Assembly (NCBI GenBank): GCA_041554195.1 | Contig: JBFFMJ010000004.1 | Coordinates: 62,001-126,000 of the forward strand | Source: JAPHSX01 sp041554195 | Lineage (GTDB): Bacteria > Pseudomonadota > Gammaproteobacteria > Thiohalomonadales > Thiohalomonadaceae | Direction: 5' to 3' | Length of the DNA stretch: 64,000 nt | In this document: in pieces, positions 42,101 to 50,708 of the stretch | Position numbering within the stretch: the stretch's first letter is position 1 | Layout: each line of letters begins with the position of its first letter | Translations under genes and position numbers: made by a program | Notes under the pieces: model-generated | The model's database searches: none | The model's input: the letters and a program-made list of their open reading frames with translations, nothing else | What the model was told of the DNA's origin: nothing

Positions 42101-43279
42101 TTACAGTCCGGTGCGATGGGCGCGAGAGGTGAAGAAGATCCCGCTGGGCTTGTCGGCGCTCAGGGTTGAAACGAGGTTCTGGCTTTCGGTGTCGTAGACC
42201 TCTACGCGATCCTCATCGCGTATCGAGATCCAGACCTGTTCACCACGCGGGGTGAACTCCATGTGCAGTACCGCCTTACCCGGTTTGAGGGTGTTGATAA
42301 GTTGCAGCGATTCGGTATCGATGACCTGCACCGTATCATTGCGCGGGTGGGCAAAGTTGACCCACACCTGACGGCCATCGGGACGGGCCATGACGAAGAC
42401 CGGCTGGCCGTGCACGGCGATACGCCCCGCCTCCTGCCAGTCGCTCATCCGTACTACCAGTACCTCGTGGCGGCCCACCGCCGGGACAAAGGCATAACCG
42501 GCGGCCATCGCCCACCCCTCAAGGTGAGGCATTTTGTAGACCGGTAGTTTCTCCTCGCCGCGACCGTAATTGCCCAGCACCCGTTTTACCCCCAGCTCCG
42601 GGTGCCAGAGGTCGAGCATCGCCAGACCATCTTCGCCGAACAGTCCGGCGATATAGTGGCGGCCATCGGGGCTGATCAGGGCATCGTAGGGCTGTTTACC
42701 GATATTGCGGAATTTGGTGATCAGCGGTGCGCTGGGGGTGCTCATATCGGCGATCCAGATCTCACCGGCATCGAACAGACTGAAGACAAAGCGTTGTCCG
42801 GGGGCATCGACCAGGCCGACCACCTTGGAGTTTTGGCCGTTGCCAAATGTGGCAGGAATATCGGCTACCGGCGCGAGTGTTTTGGCATCGAAGATACGCA
42901 CCCCACCCGGTTCGTAGTTGGAGACGGCAACCAGGGAGCCATCCTGCGAGATCGCCCCGCCGATACTATTGCCCGACTGGATGATACGCCGGTCTATATT
43001 GGCGGTGAGAATATCGACTTTGGTCAGGCCGCCATCACGACCAAAGACATAGGCGTAGCGTTCATCTCGGGAGTAGACCACCGAGGCGTGGGAGAGGTCG
43101 CCCAGGCCGGTCACCGGCTTTAGTGCCTGGCGTGTGCTGGTGTCGATGATCTGCAGTGAGCCGCTGGCACGTTCGATGACAACGCCCATGTCACCTGTTC
43201 CGCGTAACGTCGTACAGCCACCCAGTGCCATCGTCAGTGCAGAGACAAGGAGCAGGGCCGGTAGACGCTTAACGGACAT
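42101..43279 (-). CDS. nirF: NirF, periplasmic heme d1 biogenesis lipoprotein
   Basis: NirF is a d1-type propeller needed late in heme d1 synthesis. This 392-residue copy has a lipoprotein signal ending MALGG-C (Cys22), so it should be membrane-tethered in the periplasm. Propeller blades are visible ('RFVFSLFDAGEIWIADMST', 'GKAVLHMEFTPRGEQVWIS'). It lacks CXXCH, as expected. The start overlaps the end of nirC by eleven bases. Confidence 0.93.
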   Translation of the reverse strand: MSVKRLPALLLVSALTMALGGCTTLRGTGDMGVVIERASGSLQIIDTSTRQALKPVTGLGDLSHASVVYSRDERYAYVFGRDGGLTKVDILTANIDRRIIQSGNSIGGAISQDGSLVAVSNYEPGGVRIFDAKTLAPVADIPATFGNGQNSKVVGLVDAPGQRFVFSLFDAGEIWIADMSTPSAPLITKFRNIGKQPYDALISPDGRHYIAGLFGEDGLAMLDLWHPELGVKRVLGNYGRGEEKLPVYKMPHLEGWAMAAGYAFVPAVGRHEVLVVRMSDWQEAGRIAVHGQPVFVMARPDGRQVWVNFAHPRNDTVQVIDTESLQLINTLKPGKAVLHMEFTPRGEQVWISIRDEDRVEVYDTESQNLVSTLSADKPSGIFFTSRAHRTGL

Positions 43280-43625
43280 GCGGGATCCCCTTCTGTAGTT
43301 GCTCTACCATCCAGCTGACCTCCTCCCGACTGAGCATACTTTTCCATGGGGGCATGGCGGTACCCTTGCGTCCTTCAAGCACTGTGTTGATGAGAAATGC
43401 GGGGGGCAGTTCGCCGATACGCTCGGGCAGGAGTGAGGGGCCGAGCCCTCCCTTTAACGTCATGCCGTGGCAGGAGCCACAATCCTGGCGCAACAGGTGG
43501 ATTAACTCGGACTCGCGCTGTGTGCCAAGTTCCGTGGCATTCGCCACGGCGACCGGGACGCCTGTCGTCAGCAGGAGCAGGGCAACCGCGCCGCGGGCTT
43601 TCATTGAGGTGGGCCTATTCGACAT
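43269..43625 (-). CDS. nirC: NirC, small c-type cytochrome
   Basis: A 118-residue monoheme cytochrome with a signal peptide, the heme site C-G-S-C-H, and a likely Met ligand in 'GTAMPPW'. NirC can donate electrons during d1 maturation or to NirS. The first ATG (43625) lies inside the cupredoxin gene; an internal ATG at 43604 would give a shorter n-region. The heme region 'GLGPSLLPERI' is very like 'GMGPALLPENL' in NirN, suggesting a common origin. Confidence 0.88.
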   Translation of the reverse strand: MSNRPTSMKARGAVALLLLTTGVPVAVANATELGTQRESELIHLLRQDCGSCHGMTLKGGLGPSLLPERIGELPPAFLINTVLEGRKGTAMPPWKSMLSREEVSWMVEQLQKGIPHVR

Positions 43626-43944
43626 GGACTACCCCCGTCATTTTGGGGTGAGGGCCACAGCGATAGGGGAAGCTTCCCTTCTGCGTGAAGACCCTTTCAT
43701 AACTCTCTTCAGGAAATAGATAATCGGGCTCCTCTTCACCCAGCGCCTCGAACCAGACACTGTGGTACTGGCGTTTTTCCCGGTTGGTCCAACGCACAGT
43801 TGTTCCCGGAGCCACGGTGAGGGTTGCCGGGGTGAACTGGAATTTTATGATAGCGACTTCGACGATCTCCTGTGCCAGGAGACCGCTGGAACAGAGAAGT
43901 AACCATGCACTTAGACTGTTAATTATGACCTTTGTTTTCATCAT
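43615..43944 (-). CDS. Plastocyanin-like cupredoxin
   Basis: A 109-residue periplasmic type 1 copper protein with a signal peptide (cut near LLAQ-EIV). The copper ligands can be read as His in 'RQYHSVW', then Cys, His and Met in 'YRCGPHPKM'. Its position directly before nirC, with overlapping ends, suggests that it is an electron donor for NirS or for d1 assembly. Stacked starts (GTG 43947, ATG 43944, ATG 43941) leave the first residues uncertain, and no strong ribosome site is seen. Confidence 0.85.
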   Translation of the reverse strand: MMKTKVIINSLSAWLLLCSSGLLAQEIVEVAIIKFQFTPATLTVAPGTTVRWTNREKRQYHSVWFEALGEEEPDYLFPEESYERVFTQKGSFPYRCGPHPKMTGVVHVE

Positions 43945-44027
43945 CACACTTTGCCGTTGCTCACCAGATGACCACTACAAAGAGAGTATCACCAGTATGT
44001 TTCTTCAGGCCAGTGCTCCACTAAGAA

Positions 44028-44079
44028 AAGTCACCTTCAGTGGTAATCACTGCTATATGTAATAAGTCACCTTCCGTGG
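44028..44079. repeat. Short direct repeat upstream of the cupredoxin gene
   Basis: AAGTCACCTTCAGTGG (44028-44043) and AAGTCACCTTCCGTGG (44064-44079) differ by one base and start 36 bases apart, within the 146-base gap between the NirT/EB_dh gene and the cupredoxin gene. The function is unknown. They could be binding sites or leftovers of a small duplication. Confidence 0.5.
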
Positions 44080-44090
44080 CGAAAAGTTTA

Positions 44091-45869
44091 CTACTGCTTG
44101 ATGGCGTTTATCTCTGCCTCGTCGTTATCAAAGCCTAATTTGTAGCCAAGTGAAACGTGGTGATAGCGGCCGAGTGTATGGTCATCATGAATCGCAAAGC
44201 CGAGGTTGTAGAGCTGATCGGTGGCGAGGCTGATGTCTCCAGCCTGCCCGGAGCTGAGCTTGCGTTTCATCACCACGGCCCATTTGCCGTTGCTGAGTCC
44301 ACCGCTGAATTCAACCCCAGCACCACCAGCCATATTGCGCGAGGCTAGTACGTGACCGTTTTCGGTGATCCCTTCACCTATTTTGTAGCGCACGATATCC
44401 AGGTAGTGGCCTGCGTCAGCCTCACCTTTTAGCTCATCGTCACCCCTGAGCTTGTCCCAGCCACCGCGTGGTTTTCCGCCCTTACCCTTGATCTCAATTT
44501 CGGTACGGCTCTCCGGGATGTACTTGGTGACACCACTGGCCCAGTTGAGGTTGCCCGCATGGGCGTTACCCGCCAGCACATCGGCTGGTGGGGCATCGGG
44601 CATCCCCTTCATGTCGTTGTGACAGGTGATCCAGCAACCGGACTCTCCGGCAAACTCGATATCATCGGTGGCCAGCATCATCGCCAGCTTGCTGGGGTTG
44701 GCCGCATCCATCTTGCCGCTCTCAACAAAGGGCAGCGAAACATGCGGGGTATCGTCCCAGAGGAAGCGCATGTAGAGGTAGTCATTATCGTGGGTGGCCT
44801 GAACCGATACCGGGATGCTGCCGCGCTTGGCCGAAACATCCTGTGATTCAATCTTCGGAAGTTTACCCGCGACAATCTTATTGCCGATATCAACGGTCTC
44901 CTCACCATGGCAGTCGAAGCAGCGGTCACCCGCCTTGAGGGGGCGTGCACCGCCGTGGTCACGGCCGTTAAGTACCCACTCCATTGAGGCCTGACCGGGA
45001 TAGAAGACGGCAATCTCGGTAGCGGGGGCCTTGTCCCAGTCAATGCCACTGTCAACGCTGGAGCTTGATGCAGTGGCGGCGGCGGCAACAGGTTCGGAAA
45101 CTACGGGTGCTGCCTCCCCTGTGGTGGTGTCGCCAGGGACCTCTACCGGCTCAGCCGATGTCTCGGGTTCAGTGGCTGTGGTGGGTTGAGCCGTGGGCTT
45201 CGCTTCTTTCTTCTCAGCAAAGAACGCCTGCCATTGAACCGGAATCGGTTTAATTATGGATGGATCGGGTGTTTCCAGACGTTCGGCATCCGCATCCGTC
45301 AGTTGGTCATTAATCTTGTTATGGGCGATACCCTTATGGCAGTCGATGCAGGTTTGTCCGCGCTGCATGGCATTAAAGTGCTGCTTACGTGCGCGTGGCT
45401 TCTGATTTTCAGGATTCATTGAACCGAAGTCGTGACAGTTCCGGCACTCGCGGGAGTCGGTTGTCTTCATGGTTTTCCAGACGCGCTTGGCCAGCGTAAG
45501 ACGCTTTTCGTTGAATTTTTCCGGTGTATCAATACTGCCCATAACCTTATGGAACAGCTCGCCACTCGCCTGGATCTTACGGACAACTTTATGAGTCCAG
45601 TCCTTAGGCACGTGACAATCGGAGCAGGCGGCACGCACGCCGCTACGATTTGAAAAATGGATGGTGTTTTTATATTCCTTGTAGACGTTGTTTTTCATCT
45701 CATGGCAGGAGATACAAAAATCCATAGTATTTGTCGCTTCCATTCCTGTGTTGAATCCGCCCCAGAATATAACACCTACCAACATAAAAAAGAGTGCCGC
45801 ACCAATGGTTGACCCCAACATTACTTTTCTATTGAGCAATTTACGTATTGCAGTTGTGTTATCAGGCAT
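44091..45869 (-). CDS. Multiheme cytochrome: NapC/NirT domain fused to an EB_dh-type heme-binding domain
   Basis: A 592-residue protein from ATG 45869 (AAAGGATC upstream). One membrane anchor near the N-terminus precedes a NapC/NirT tetraheme domain with C-I-S-C-H, C-S-D-C-H, C-R-N-C-H and C-I-D-C-H. A Thr/Pro/Glu-rich linker (about 230-275) leads to a fifth site, C-F-D-C-H, and a C-terminal beta-rich domain of the ethylbenzene-dehydrogenase gamma/DMSO-reductase-like heme-binding type. That domain has an atypical C-W-I-T-C-H (CX3CH) motif. NirT-type proteins take electrons from quinol. Placed directly after nirS, it probably feeds the nitrite reductase. The function of the EB_dh part is not known to me. 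Confidence 0.85.
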   Translation of the reverse strand: MPDNTTAIRKLLNRKVMLGSTIGAALFFMLVGVIFWGGFNTGMEATNTMDFCISCHEMKNNVYKEYKNTIHFSNRSGVRAACSDCHVPKDWTHKVVRKIQASGELFHKVMGSIDTPEKFNEKRLTLAKRVWKTMKTTDSRECRNCHDFGSMNPENQKPRARKQHFNAMQRGQTCIDCHKGIAHNKINDQLTDADAERLETPDPSIIKPIPVQWQAFFAEKKEAKPTAQPTTATEPETSAEPVEVPGDTTTGEAAPVVSEPVAAAATASSSSVDSGIDWDKAPATEIAVFYPGQASMEWVLNGRDHGGARPLKAGDRCFDCHGEETVDIGNKIVAGKLPKIESQDVSAKRGSIPVSVQATHDNDYLYMRFLWDDTPHVSLPFVESGKMDAANPSKLAMMLATDDIEFAGESGCWITCHNDMKGMPDAPPADVLAGNAHAGNLNWASGVTKYIPESRTEIEIKGKGGKPRGGWDKLRGDDELKGEADAGHYLDIVRYKIGEGITENGHVLASRNMAGGAGVEFSGGLSNGKWAVVMKRKLSSGQAGDISLATDQLYNLGFAIHDDHTLGRYHHVSLGYKLGFDNDEAEINAIKQ

Positions 45870-45913
45870 CTTCGTGATCCTTTTAAAGCTTATTATTGAT
45901 AATTGTGCTGTAG

Positions 45914-45953
45914 AAAAAATCACGGGCAGAAATAACCTAGCCTCCTGCCCGTG
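45914..45953 (-). terminator. Intrinsic terminator after nirS
   Basis: Perfect 9-bp arms CACGGGCAG (45921-45929) and CTGCCCGTG (45945-45953) with a 15-base loop. Read leftward, the stem is followed by ATTTTTT (complement of 45914-45920). It lies 27 bases past the nirS stop and before the NirT-type gene, so it should reduce but need not abolish read-through into the rest of the nir operon. Confidence 0.8.
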
Positions 45954-45979
45954 TTTTTAGTCAATCTAACCGGTGCTCC

Positions 45980-47620
45980 TTAGGTTACGTGCTCAACACG
46001 GTTGTGCACGTTGAACTTACCCGTTGGTGCATACAGGCCCTTGATGCGAGCTTTCTCTTTGAGGGTTTTTGCATCAAAGATAACGATCTCACCATTGGGT
46101 TCCAGGCTGTCCGCGCGATTCCAGATAGAGGTCCAGACCTCAGAACCATCAGCGTTGAATTCGATATGAACGGCTGCATAGCCCTTCTTCTCGGTCAAGC
46201 GGATGGTCTTGACGATCTTGCGATCTTTCTTGGAGATAACCTGAATAGACTGCTGCACTTCAGGTTCGGGGTGCTTGGTCTGGTCAGCCCAGAAGTAGTC
46301 GGACTTGGGATGGGTACGGATGAAGACACCGGCACCTTCTGTCTCGACTTCATAGCAGAGTTTCCACGCCTGTTTTGGATGACCCTTGGGATCATTACCC
46401 CAAACGCTGACTTTACCGACACCGAGGTGAGTGGTTCCACTAACGGGGCCACACTTGGGATCGTTCCAGTTAGCACCAGGACCAGGATGAGGTTTTTTGT
46501 CGACATCGATCATCGCTTCAAGTTTGCGGGTCACCGTGTCAATTACCACCATCTTGTCGGAGGCGTTGGCAGCGATCTGGAAGTAGCGGCCTGTTGGATC
46601 GTAGAACCCATCATGCAGATATTTAGCAGAATCGATCTTGGTGATCTGAAGGTTATCGAGATCACTGTAATCCACCTGCCACATCTGACCCAGTTCCTTC
46701 ATGGAAACCAACCAGCTAGGAGCTTTGGGGGTGTCATATACGGCAGCAACGCGAGACTCATTGACATATTGGCCATCAACATTAACACCGCGAGCAGAAA
46801 CCACTTTTAACGGCTCCATGGTCATGGCATCAAGGATAACGAAATGAGGCGGCCAGTAACCACCACCAATGACATATTTACCATCACCGGATACGGCTAC
46901 GTCACGGGCGTCATAGGCCACTTGCACCTGGGCTACCTTCATTTTGTCAGGCATGGCCCAGAGGTCGACCTTGGTCATCATGCCGTCACGTCCCATGATG
47001 TACCAGAAGCGTCCTTTATCCTTAGCCTTTAAGGTATCGTGGTGCTCAACGGTCTTAAGTACGTGTACCGCGTAACCGGTTGGGATATGGGCAACGACCT
47101 CTTTTTTATCGCCGTCAATAATCGCAATCTTGCCGACATCACGCTCGATAACCAGGAAGAAGTTCTGCCAGTTGCGGCCATGCATCGGTTTGGTGGGGTA
47201 GTCTTTCGGCTGGACATAGACTTTGTGGCGCTCCTTCATTAAAGCGAGCGGCATCTCGGGTGGCACTGGTGGTTCCATCTGGATGTATTTCGCCAGCATA
47301 TCAATCTCTTTTTTCGAGAAGATATCGTCGAAGTTATTCATACCGCCTTCAGTACCCAACTGAATGATTCGTGTCAGACGCTTGGTGCCTTTCTTTAAGG
47401 TGTTTTCAGGCTCCAGGTTTTTACCGGTCGCCCCCTTACGTAAGACACCGTGACAACCGGCACAACGTTGAAAGTAAAGAGACTTTGCATGATTAAAGTC
47501 TGCTTCACTTAATGTTGGAACCTTACCTTTTTTATCGGCGGCCTGAACCTCCCCTCCGACTCCAAGGGCCAGTCCCACCGCCAAACCAATGGCGGGGATA
47601 CTAGACATCAATTTCTTCAT
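45980..47620 (-). CDS. nirS: Cytochrome cd1 nitrite reductase
   Basis: Periplasmic respiratory enzyme reducing nitrite to NO. It is 546 residues from ATG 47620 (GGAGAA upstream; the frame extends upstream without a signal-like sequence). A signal peptide (cut near VQA-ADK) is followed by the cytochrome c domain with C53-A-G-C-H57. The eight-bladed d1 domain carries the two active-site His regions, 'SGTTHLGVG' and 'FIRTHPKSDYFW', equivalent to Pseudomonas His327 and His369. The length is usual for the family. A DNR box with class II spacing precedes it, and a terminator follows. Confidence 0.97.
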   Translation of the reverse strand: MKKLMSSIPAIGLAVGLALGVGGEVQAADKKGKVPTLSEADFNHAKSLYFQRCAGCHGVLRKGATGKNLEPENTLKKGTKRLTRIIQLGTEGGMNNFDDIFSKKEIDMLAKYIQMEPPVPPEMPLALMKERHKVYVQPKDYPTKPMHGRNWQNFFLVIERDVGKIAIIDGDKKEVVAHIPTGYAVHVLKTVEHHDTLKAKDKGRFWYIMGRDGMMTKVDLWAMPDKMKVAQVQVAYDARDVAVSGDGKYVIGGGYWPPHFVILDAMTMEPLKVVSARGVNVDGQYVNESRVAAVYDTPKAPSWLVSMKELGQMWQVDYSDLDNLQITKIDSAKYLHDGFYDPTGRYFQIAANASDKMVVIDTVTRKLEAMIDVDKKPHPGPGANWNDPKCGPVSGTTHLGVGKVSVWGNDPKGHPKQAWKLCYEVETEGAGVFIRTHPKSDYFWADQTKHPEPEVQQSIQVISKKDRKIVKTIRLTEKKGYAAVHIEFNADGSEVWTSIWNRADSLEPNGEIVIFDAKTLKEKARIKGLYAPTGKFNVHNRVEHVT

Positions 47621-47667
47621 CGTCGTTTCTCCTTTGTTGAACAAGCAAATTATATTTATATGCTCAT

Positions 47668-47709
47668 ACGGTAAATTAGCCGCTACTGATATTCCTTGAT
47701 GTGAATCAA
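47668..47709 (-). promoter_or_regulatory. nirS promoter with a perfect DNR/FNR-type box
   Basis: TTGATGTGAATCAA (47696-47709) is a perfect TTGAT-N4-ATCAA site. Counting from its centre, the -10 position for a class II (-41.5) promoter falls at 47668-47673, which reads TACCGT on the minus strand, a moderate match. The predicted transcript start near 47661 leaves a leader of about 40 bases before nirS. This fits activation by the regulator encoded at 36532. Confidence 0.85.
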
Positions 47710-47840
47710 GGGCTATTGGCAGCAATAGGATCGAATAACTGGAAAAGTATAGTTGCCAATGGGTTATTTACCTTAGCGTGTACGGTGTTCCAATCGAAGC
47801 CTTTTGTTGTTTATAACCGACTGTTTTAGTATATATAATC

Positions 47841-47873
47841 CAGAAGGTTTCGCGGTGACGCAGAGGCCTTCTG
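47841..47873 (-). repeat. Inverted repeat just after norD
   Basis: CAGAAGG (47841-47847) and CCTTCTG (47867-47873) enclose a smaller GCG-GTGA-CGC stem, five bases past the norD stop. A+T-rich sequence follows leftward, but there is no clean T-tract. It could be a weak terminator or an RNA-stabilising hairpin at the end of the nor transcript. Confidence 0.4.
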
Positions 47874-47877
47874 ACGT

Positions 47878-49722
47878 TTAAGCGGTGAGTTGGGCATAGA
47901 GCAGCGGCAGCTGCTTGGGCAGTTCGGCAGGACGGCGAATGACGACATAACCACTGTTGCCAAAGATATGGGGCAGGTAGTCGCGCCCCTGTTTGTCGAT
48001 GGTGACACAGAAGGGACGTAGCCCCTGGCGGCGTGCAGCCTGTATCGCCATGCGAGTATCCTCGATACCGTAACGTCCTTCGTATTGATCCAGGTCGTTG
48101 GGCTTGCCATCGGTAAGGATCAGTAGCAGCTTCTGACTCCCTCCCTGTTTGGCCAGCAGTCGCGTCGACTGACGGATAGCAGTGCCCATGCGGGTGTAGT
48201 AGCCGGGTTTTATCTTTGCGATACGACCACGTATCTTGGCCCCGAATTTCTCGTCAAAGTCTTTTAACTGGTGAAAGCGTACATGGTCACGCCGGCGTGA
48301 CGAAAATCCATAAAGCGCAAAGCGGTCACCGGTGGCATCGAGGGCATCGGCGAAGAGGTAGAGCGAGTCACGGATCACATCGATGATGCGGGCATCGTTG
48401 TTAATCGCGGCATCGGTGGAGAGCGAGAGATCGGCGAGCAGCAAACAGCTCAGATCGCGGCCCCCCTGGCGCAGCTCTCGGTAAAGCCGGCCATCCTCGG
48501 CCACCTGCCCCAGTGCCCGTTGACTGACAAAGCGCTCATAGGCATCCAGGTCGATCTCACTCCCTTCCTCCTGTCCGCGATACCAGATGCGCGCCGGGGC
48601 CAGTCCCTGAAACTGGTTGCGCAGGCGGCGTGATGTCTTGCGCAGGTGCTCCGGTAAAGGCACGGGCGGGGCGTCGCTCGCCAGCATGGGTTGCAGGCAG
48701 CAGTAATCCTCGCGCATGAGGCGCTTTTTATAATCCCACTCGGGTAACTTTATCCCCTCACCGAGGTGGATATCGTCATCGGCGGCGGAGGGAAGGTCGA
48801 GGTCAAAACGAATGCGGCTGGCGCTGGTCTTGCCCTGAGTGACGCTGAGAAACTCCATGTCATCGGCGGCCTCTTTCGCCTTCTCCATGTCATCCTCATC
48901 CTCGGTACCGCGATCAAGCTTGATGTATTCCGCCTGACCAAAAATGCTCTCCATACGCATCGCCAGCAGTCCCTGATTCTCTTCCGGGGCCTCGGCACGT
49001 TCGGCGCGACGCTGGCGCTCCTCCTCGGGGTCGAAGGTTTCTCCTCCCGCCTGTGGGTCATCCGGGTCATCGCGTCGGGCAGCAACCGGCTCAGCCCTGT
49101 GTGGCGGTGAGGGGTGAAGCCACAGATGCACCGGTTGCGGCGGGCTGTCGAGCATGAAGGCTTCATCCACACTGCCGGGTTCTTTTAATGCCTGTTGAAT
49201 GGCCCGCTCCAGTCGTGCCTCATTGGCGGGTAGGGTGGTGGGATCGGGGCGTAGCGCCAACTGCGCCTGTAGCAGTTGGGTGTAGAGTGTGCGCAGGCCG
49301 GGATAGTCCTTCAGCAGTTCTCGGGTCAGCTGCTGGTTCTGTTGTAACCAGGGCTGGGCCTGTCGGATTGCATCGGTCGACTGTTGGGCCGCCAATGCCG
49401 CCAGCCAGCGGTAGAGTGCACGGTTAAGTTCGCGCTCGGGAAAGAGGTCAATCAGTGGTGGCAGGCGCAGCGTCTGCTCATCACGCCATGCCAGTTCGAC
49501 GCTCTGGTTGCTGCCGGCAATACGTTGCAACCAGCTGCGTCGTGCACCGTGAGCAGAAGCCTCGGCAGCCGTGACCCTGAGGGCACCATCGCCACCGAGT
49601 GCGCGAAACAGTACACCGACTCGGTGTGACTCCTCATCCAGAGAGACCGCGGCCTCAGGGTAGTGATCATCCGCGGCACGGGTGATCATATTATGCCAGA
49701 GTTGTCCTACCCACTCTTCCAT
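47878..49722 (-). CDS. norD: NorD, von Willebrand A-domain protein for NO reductase activation
   Basis: A 614-residue cytoplasmic protein. The N-terminal two thirds is helical and charged, with an acidic stretch at about 225-290. The C-terminal vWA domain has the MIDAS motif D-L-S-L-S ('LLLADLSLSTDAAI') and later 'LLILTDGKPND'. NorD works with the AAA+ protein NorQ, encoded at 51104, to insert the non-heme iron and activate NorCB. In many genomes norQ and norD are adjacent; here two membrane-protein genes lie between them. Confidence 0.93.
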   Translation of the reverse strand: MEEWVGQLWHNMITRAADDHYPEAAVSLDEESHRVGVLFRALGGDGALRVTAAEASAHGARRSWLQRIAGSNQSVELAWRDEQTLRLPPLIDLFPERELNRALYRWLAALAAQQSTDAIRQAQPWLQQNQQLTRELLKDYPGLRTLYTQLLQAQLALRPDPTTLPANEARLERAIQQALKEPGSVDEAFMLDSPPQPVHLWLHPSPPHRAEPVAARRDDPDDPQAGGETFDPEEERQRRAERAEAPEENQGLLAMRMESIFGQAEYIKLDRGTEDEDDMEKAKEAADDMEFLSVTQGKTSASRIRFDLDLPSAADDDIHLGEGIKLPEWDYKKRLMREDYCCLQPMLASDAPPVPLPEHLRKTSRRLRNQFQGLAPARIWYRGQEEGSEIDLDAYERFVSQRALGQVAEDGRLYRELRQGGRDLSCLLLADLSLSTDAAINNDARIIDVIRDSLYLFADALDATGDRFALYGFSSRRRDHVRFHQLKDFDEKFGAKIRGRIAKIKPGYYTRMGTAIRQSTRLLAKQGGSQKLLLILTDGKPNDLDQYEGRYGIEDTRMAIQAARRQGLRPFCVTIDKQGRDYLPHIFGNSGYVVIRRPAELPKQLPLLYAQLTA

Positions 49723-49724
49723 CG

Positions 49725-50708
49725 TTAGCGTGCCTTTTTATTGAGTTGGCGACTGTTTTTCCCGGTGTCGAAGCAGTCACTGGGGATATCGGGGTGGCGT
49801 CCAAAATCGCGCTCGGAGACGTGGCGCGCGCACTCATCATCCAGCCAGCGGAGCAGGGGAGGGGCCTTATGTTGTTGCTGCACCTGTTCACAGGCGTCGA
49901 GGCAGCGGGCGCACTGGGTACAGGTGAACATCCGTCGTTTGATACTGCGCGGCTTGAGGCGCATCGGACAGGCGTTGTCGCAGGCGGCATTACAGTCGAT
50001 ACAGCTCTCGGTACGGTGGTTGTCAAAACCGACCACCATCGCCCTGTGGTTAGCCATCCAGGCGAGACTCTGGAACAGTCCGACGGCGCAACCGAAGCGA
50101 CAGAAAAGATGGCGTGCCATTAAAAATTCGATACAAAAGACCGTCGTGCCAACAGAGAGAAAAATCGTCTGATTGCGGGTCAATTCGCCATTGAGCAGGT
50201 TGGGATAGATCTCGCTCGGTGGCAGGAGATAGGTGAGCAGGCTCAGTGCCCAGATGAAGGCAAAACCGACCACGGCGAGCAGTGTTAATGGCCAGTATAG
50301 ACGGTTGCCTGCTGCCCCCTCCAGGCGGTGTTTCTCCCATAGCGTCGGTTTACCCAGGGTTCGTATCATCAGGGCGTTGATCGCCTCTACCACCGAGAAG
50401 TGGGGACAGAGCCAGCCGCAGTAGAGACGCCCCCAGCGCCAGGCGACACCGATCAATAGTGCCGCACCGATGGCGATTGGCACGAAACCGCGCAGAATGA
50501 TGTTGAGCGAGGCCTCCCCCGCACCGATCTCCCCGGCGAGGAAGGGATCGAGTCCCAGAGTCCAGTTGTAACCAAAAAAGATAAAGTGGCCGAGGGTAAG
50601 GTCGAGACGAAAGATATCGAGCGGAGGGGCAACCACAAACAGCACAAAAAACGCGACCCGCAGAATAAAACGGCGATCCTGTATGGGATTAGTGTGAATT
50701 GAACTCAT
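49725..50708 (-). CDS. Membrane polyferredoxin (NapH/CcoG/NosR-like)
   Basis: A 327-residue protein with about five membrane segments and two Cys clusters near the C-terminus: C-I-D-C-N-A-A-C-D-N-A-C-P, then C-T-Q-C-A-R-C-L-D-A-C, each fit for a 4Fe-4S centre. Membrane Cys pairs of the NapH/NosR type are also present ('GRLYCGWLCPH', 'FCRFGC'). It ends two bases before norD and overlaps the preceding 128-residue gene by four bases. It may supply electrons for metal-centre assembly in NorCB, or copper handling as in CcoG. The exact role is not established. Confidence 0.8.
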   Translation of the reverse strand: MSSIHTNPIQDRRFILRVAFFVLFVVAPPLDIFRLDLTLGHFIFFGYNWTLGLDPFLAGEIGAGEASLNIILRGFVPIAIGAALLIGVAWRWGRLYCGWLCPHFSVVEAINALMIRTLGKPTLWEKHRLEGAAGNRLYWPLTLLAVVGFAFIWALSLLTYLLPPSEIYPNLLNGELTRNQTIFLSVGTTVFCIEFLMARHLFCRFGCAVGLFQSLAWMANHRAMVVGFDNHRTESCIDCNAACDNACPMRLKPRSIKRRMFTCTQCARCLDACEQVQQQHKAPPLLRWLDDECARHVSERDFGRHPDIPSDCFDTGKNSRQLNKKAR

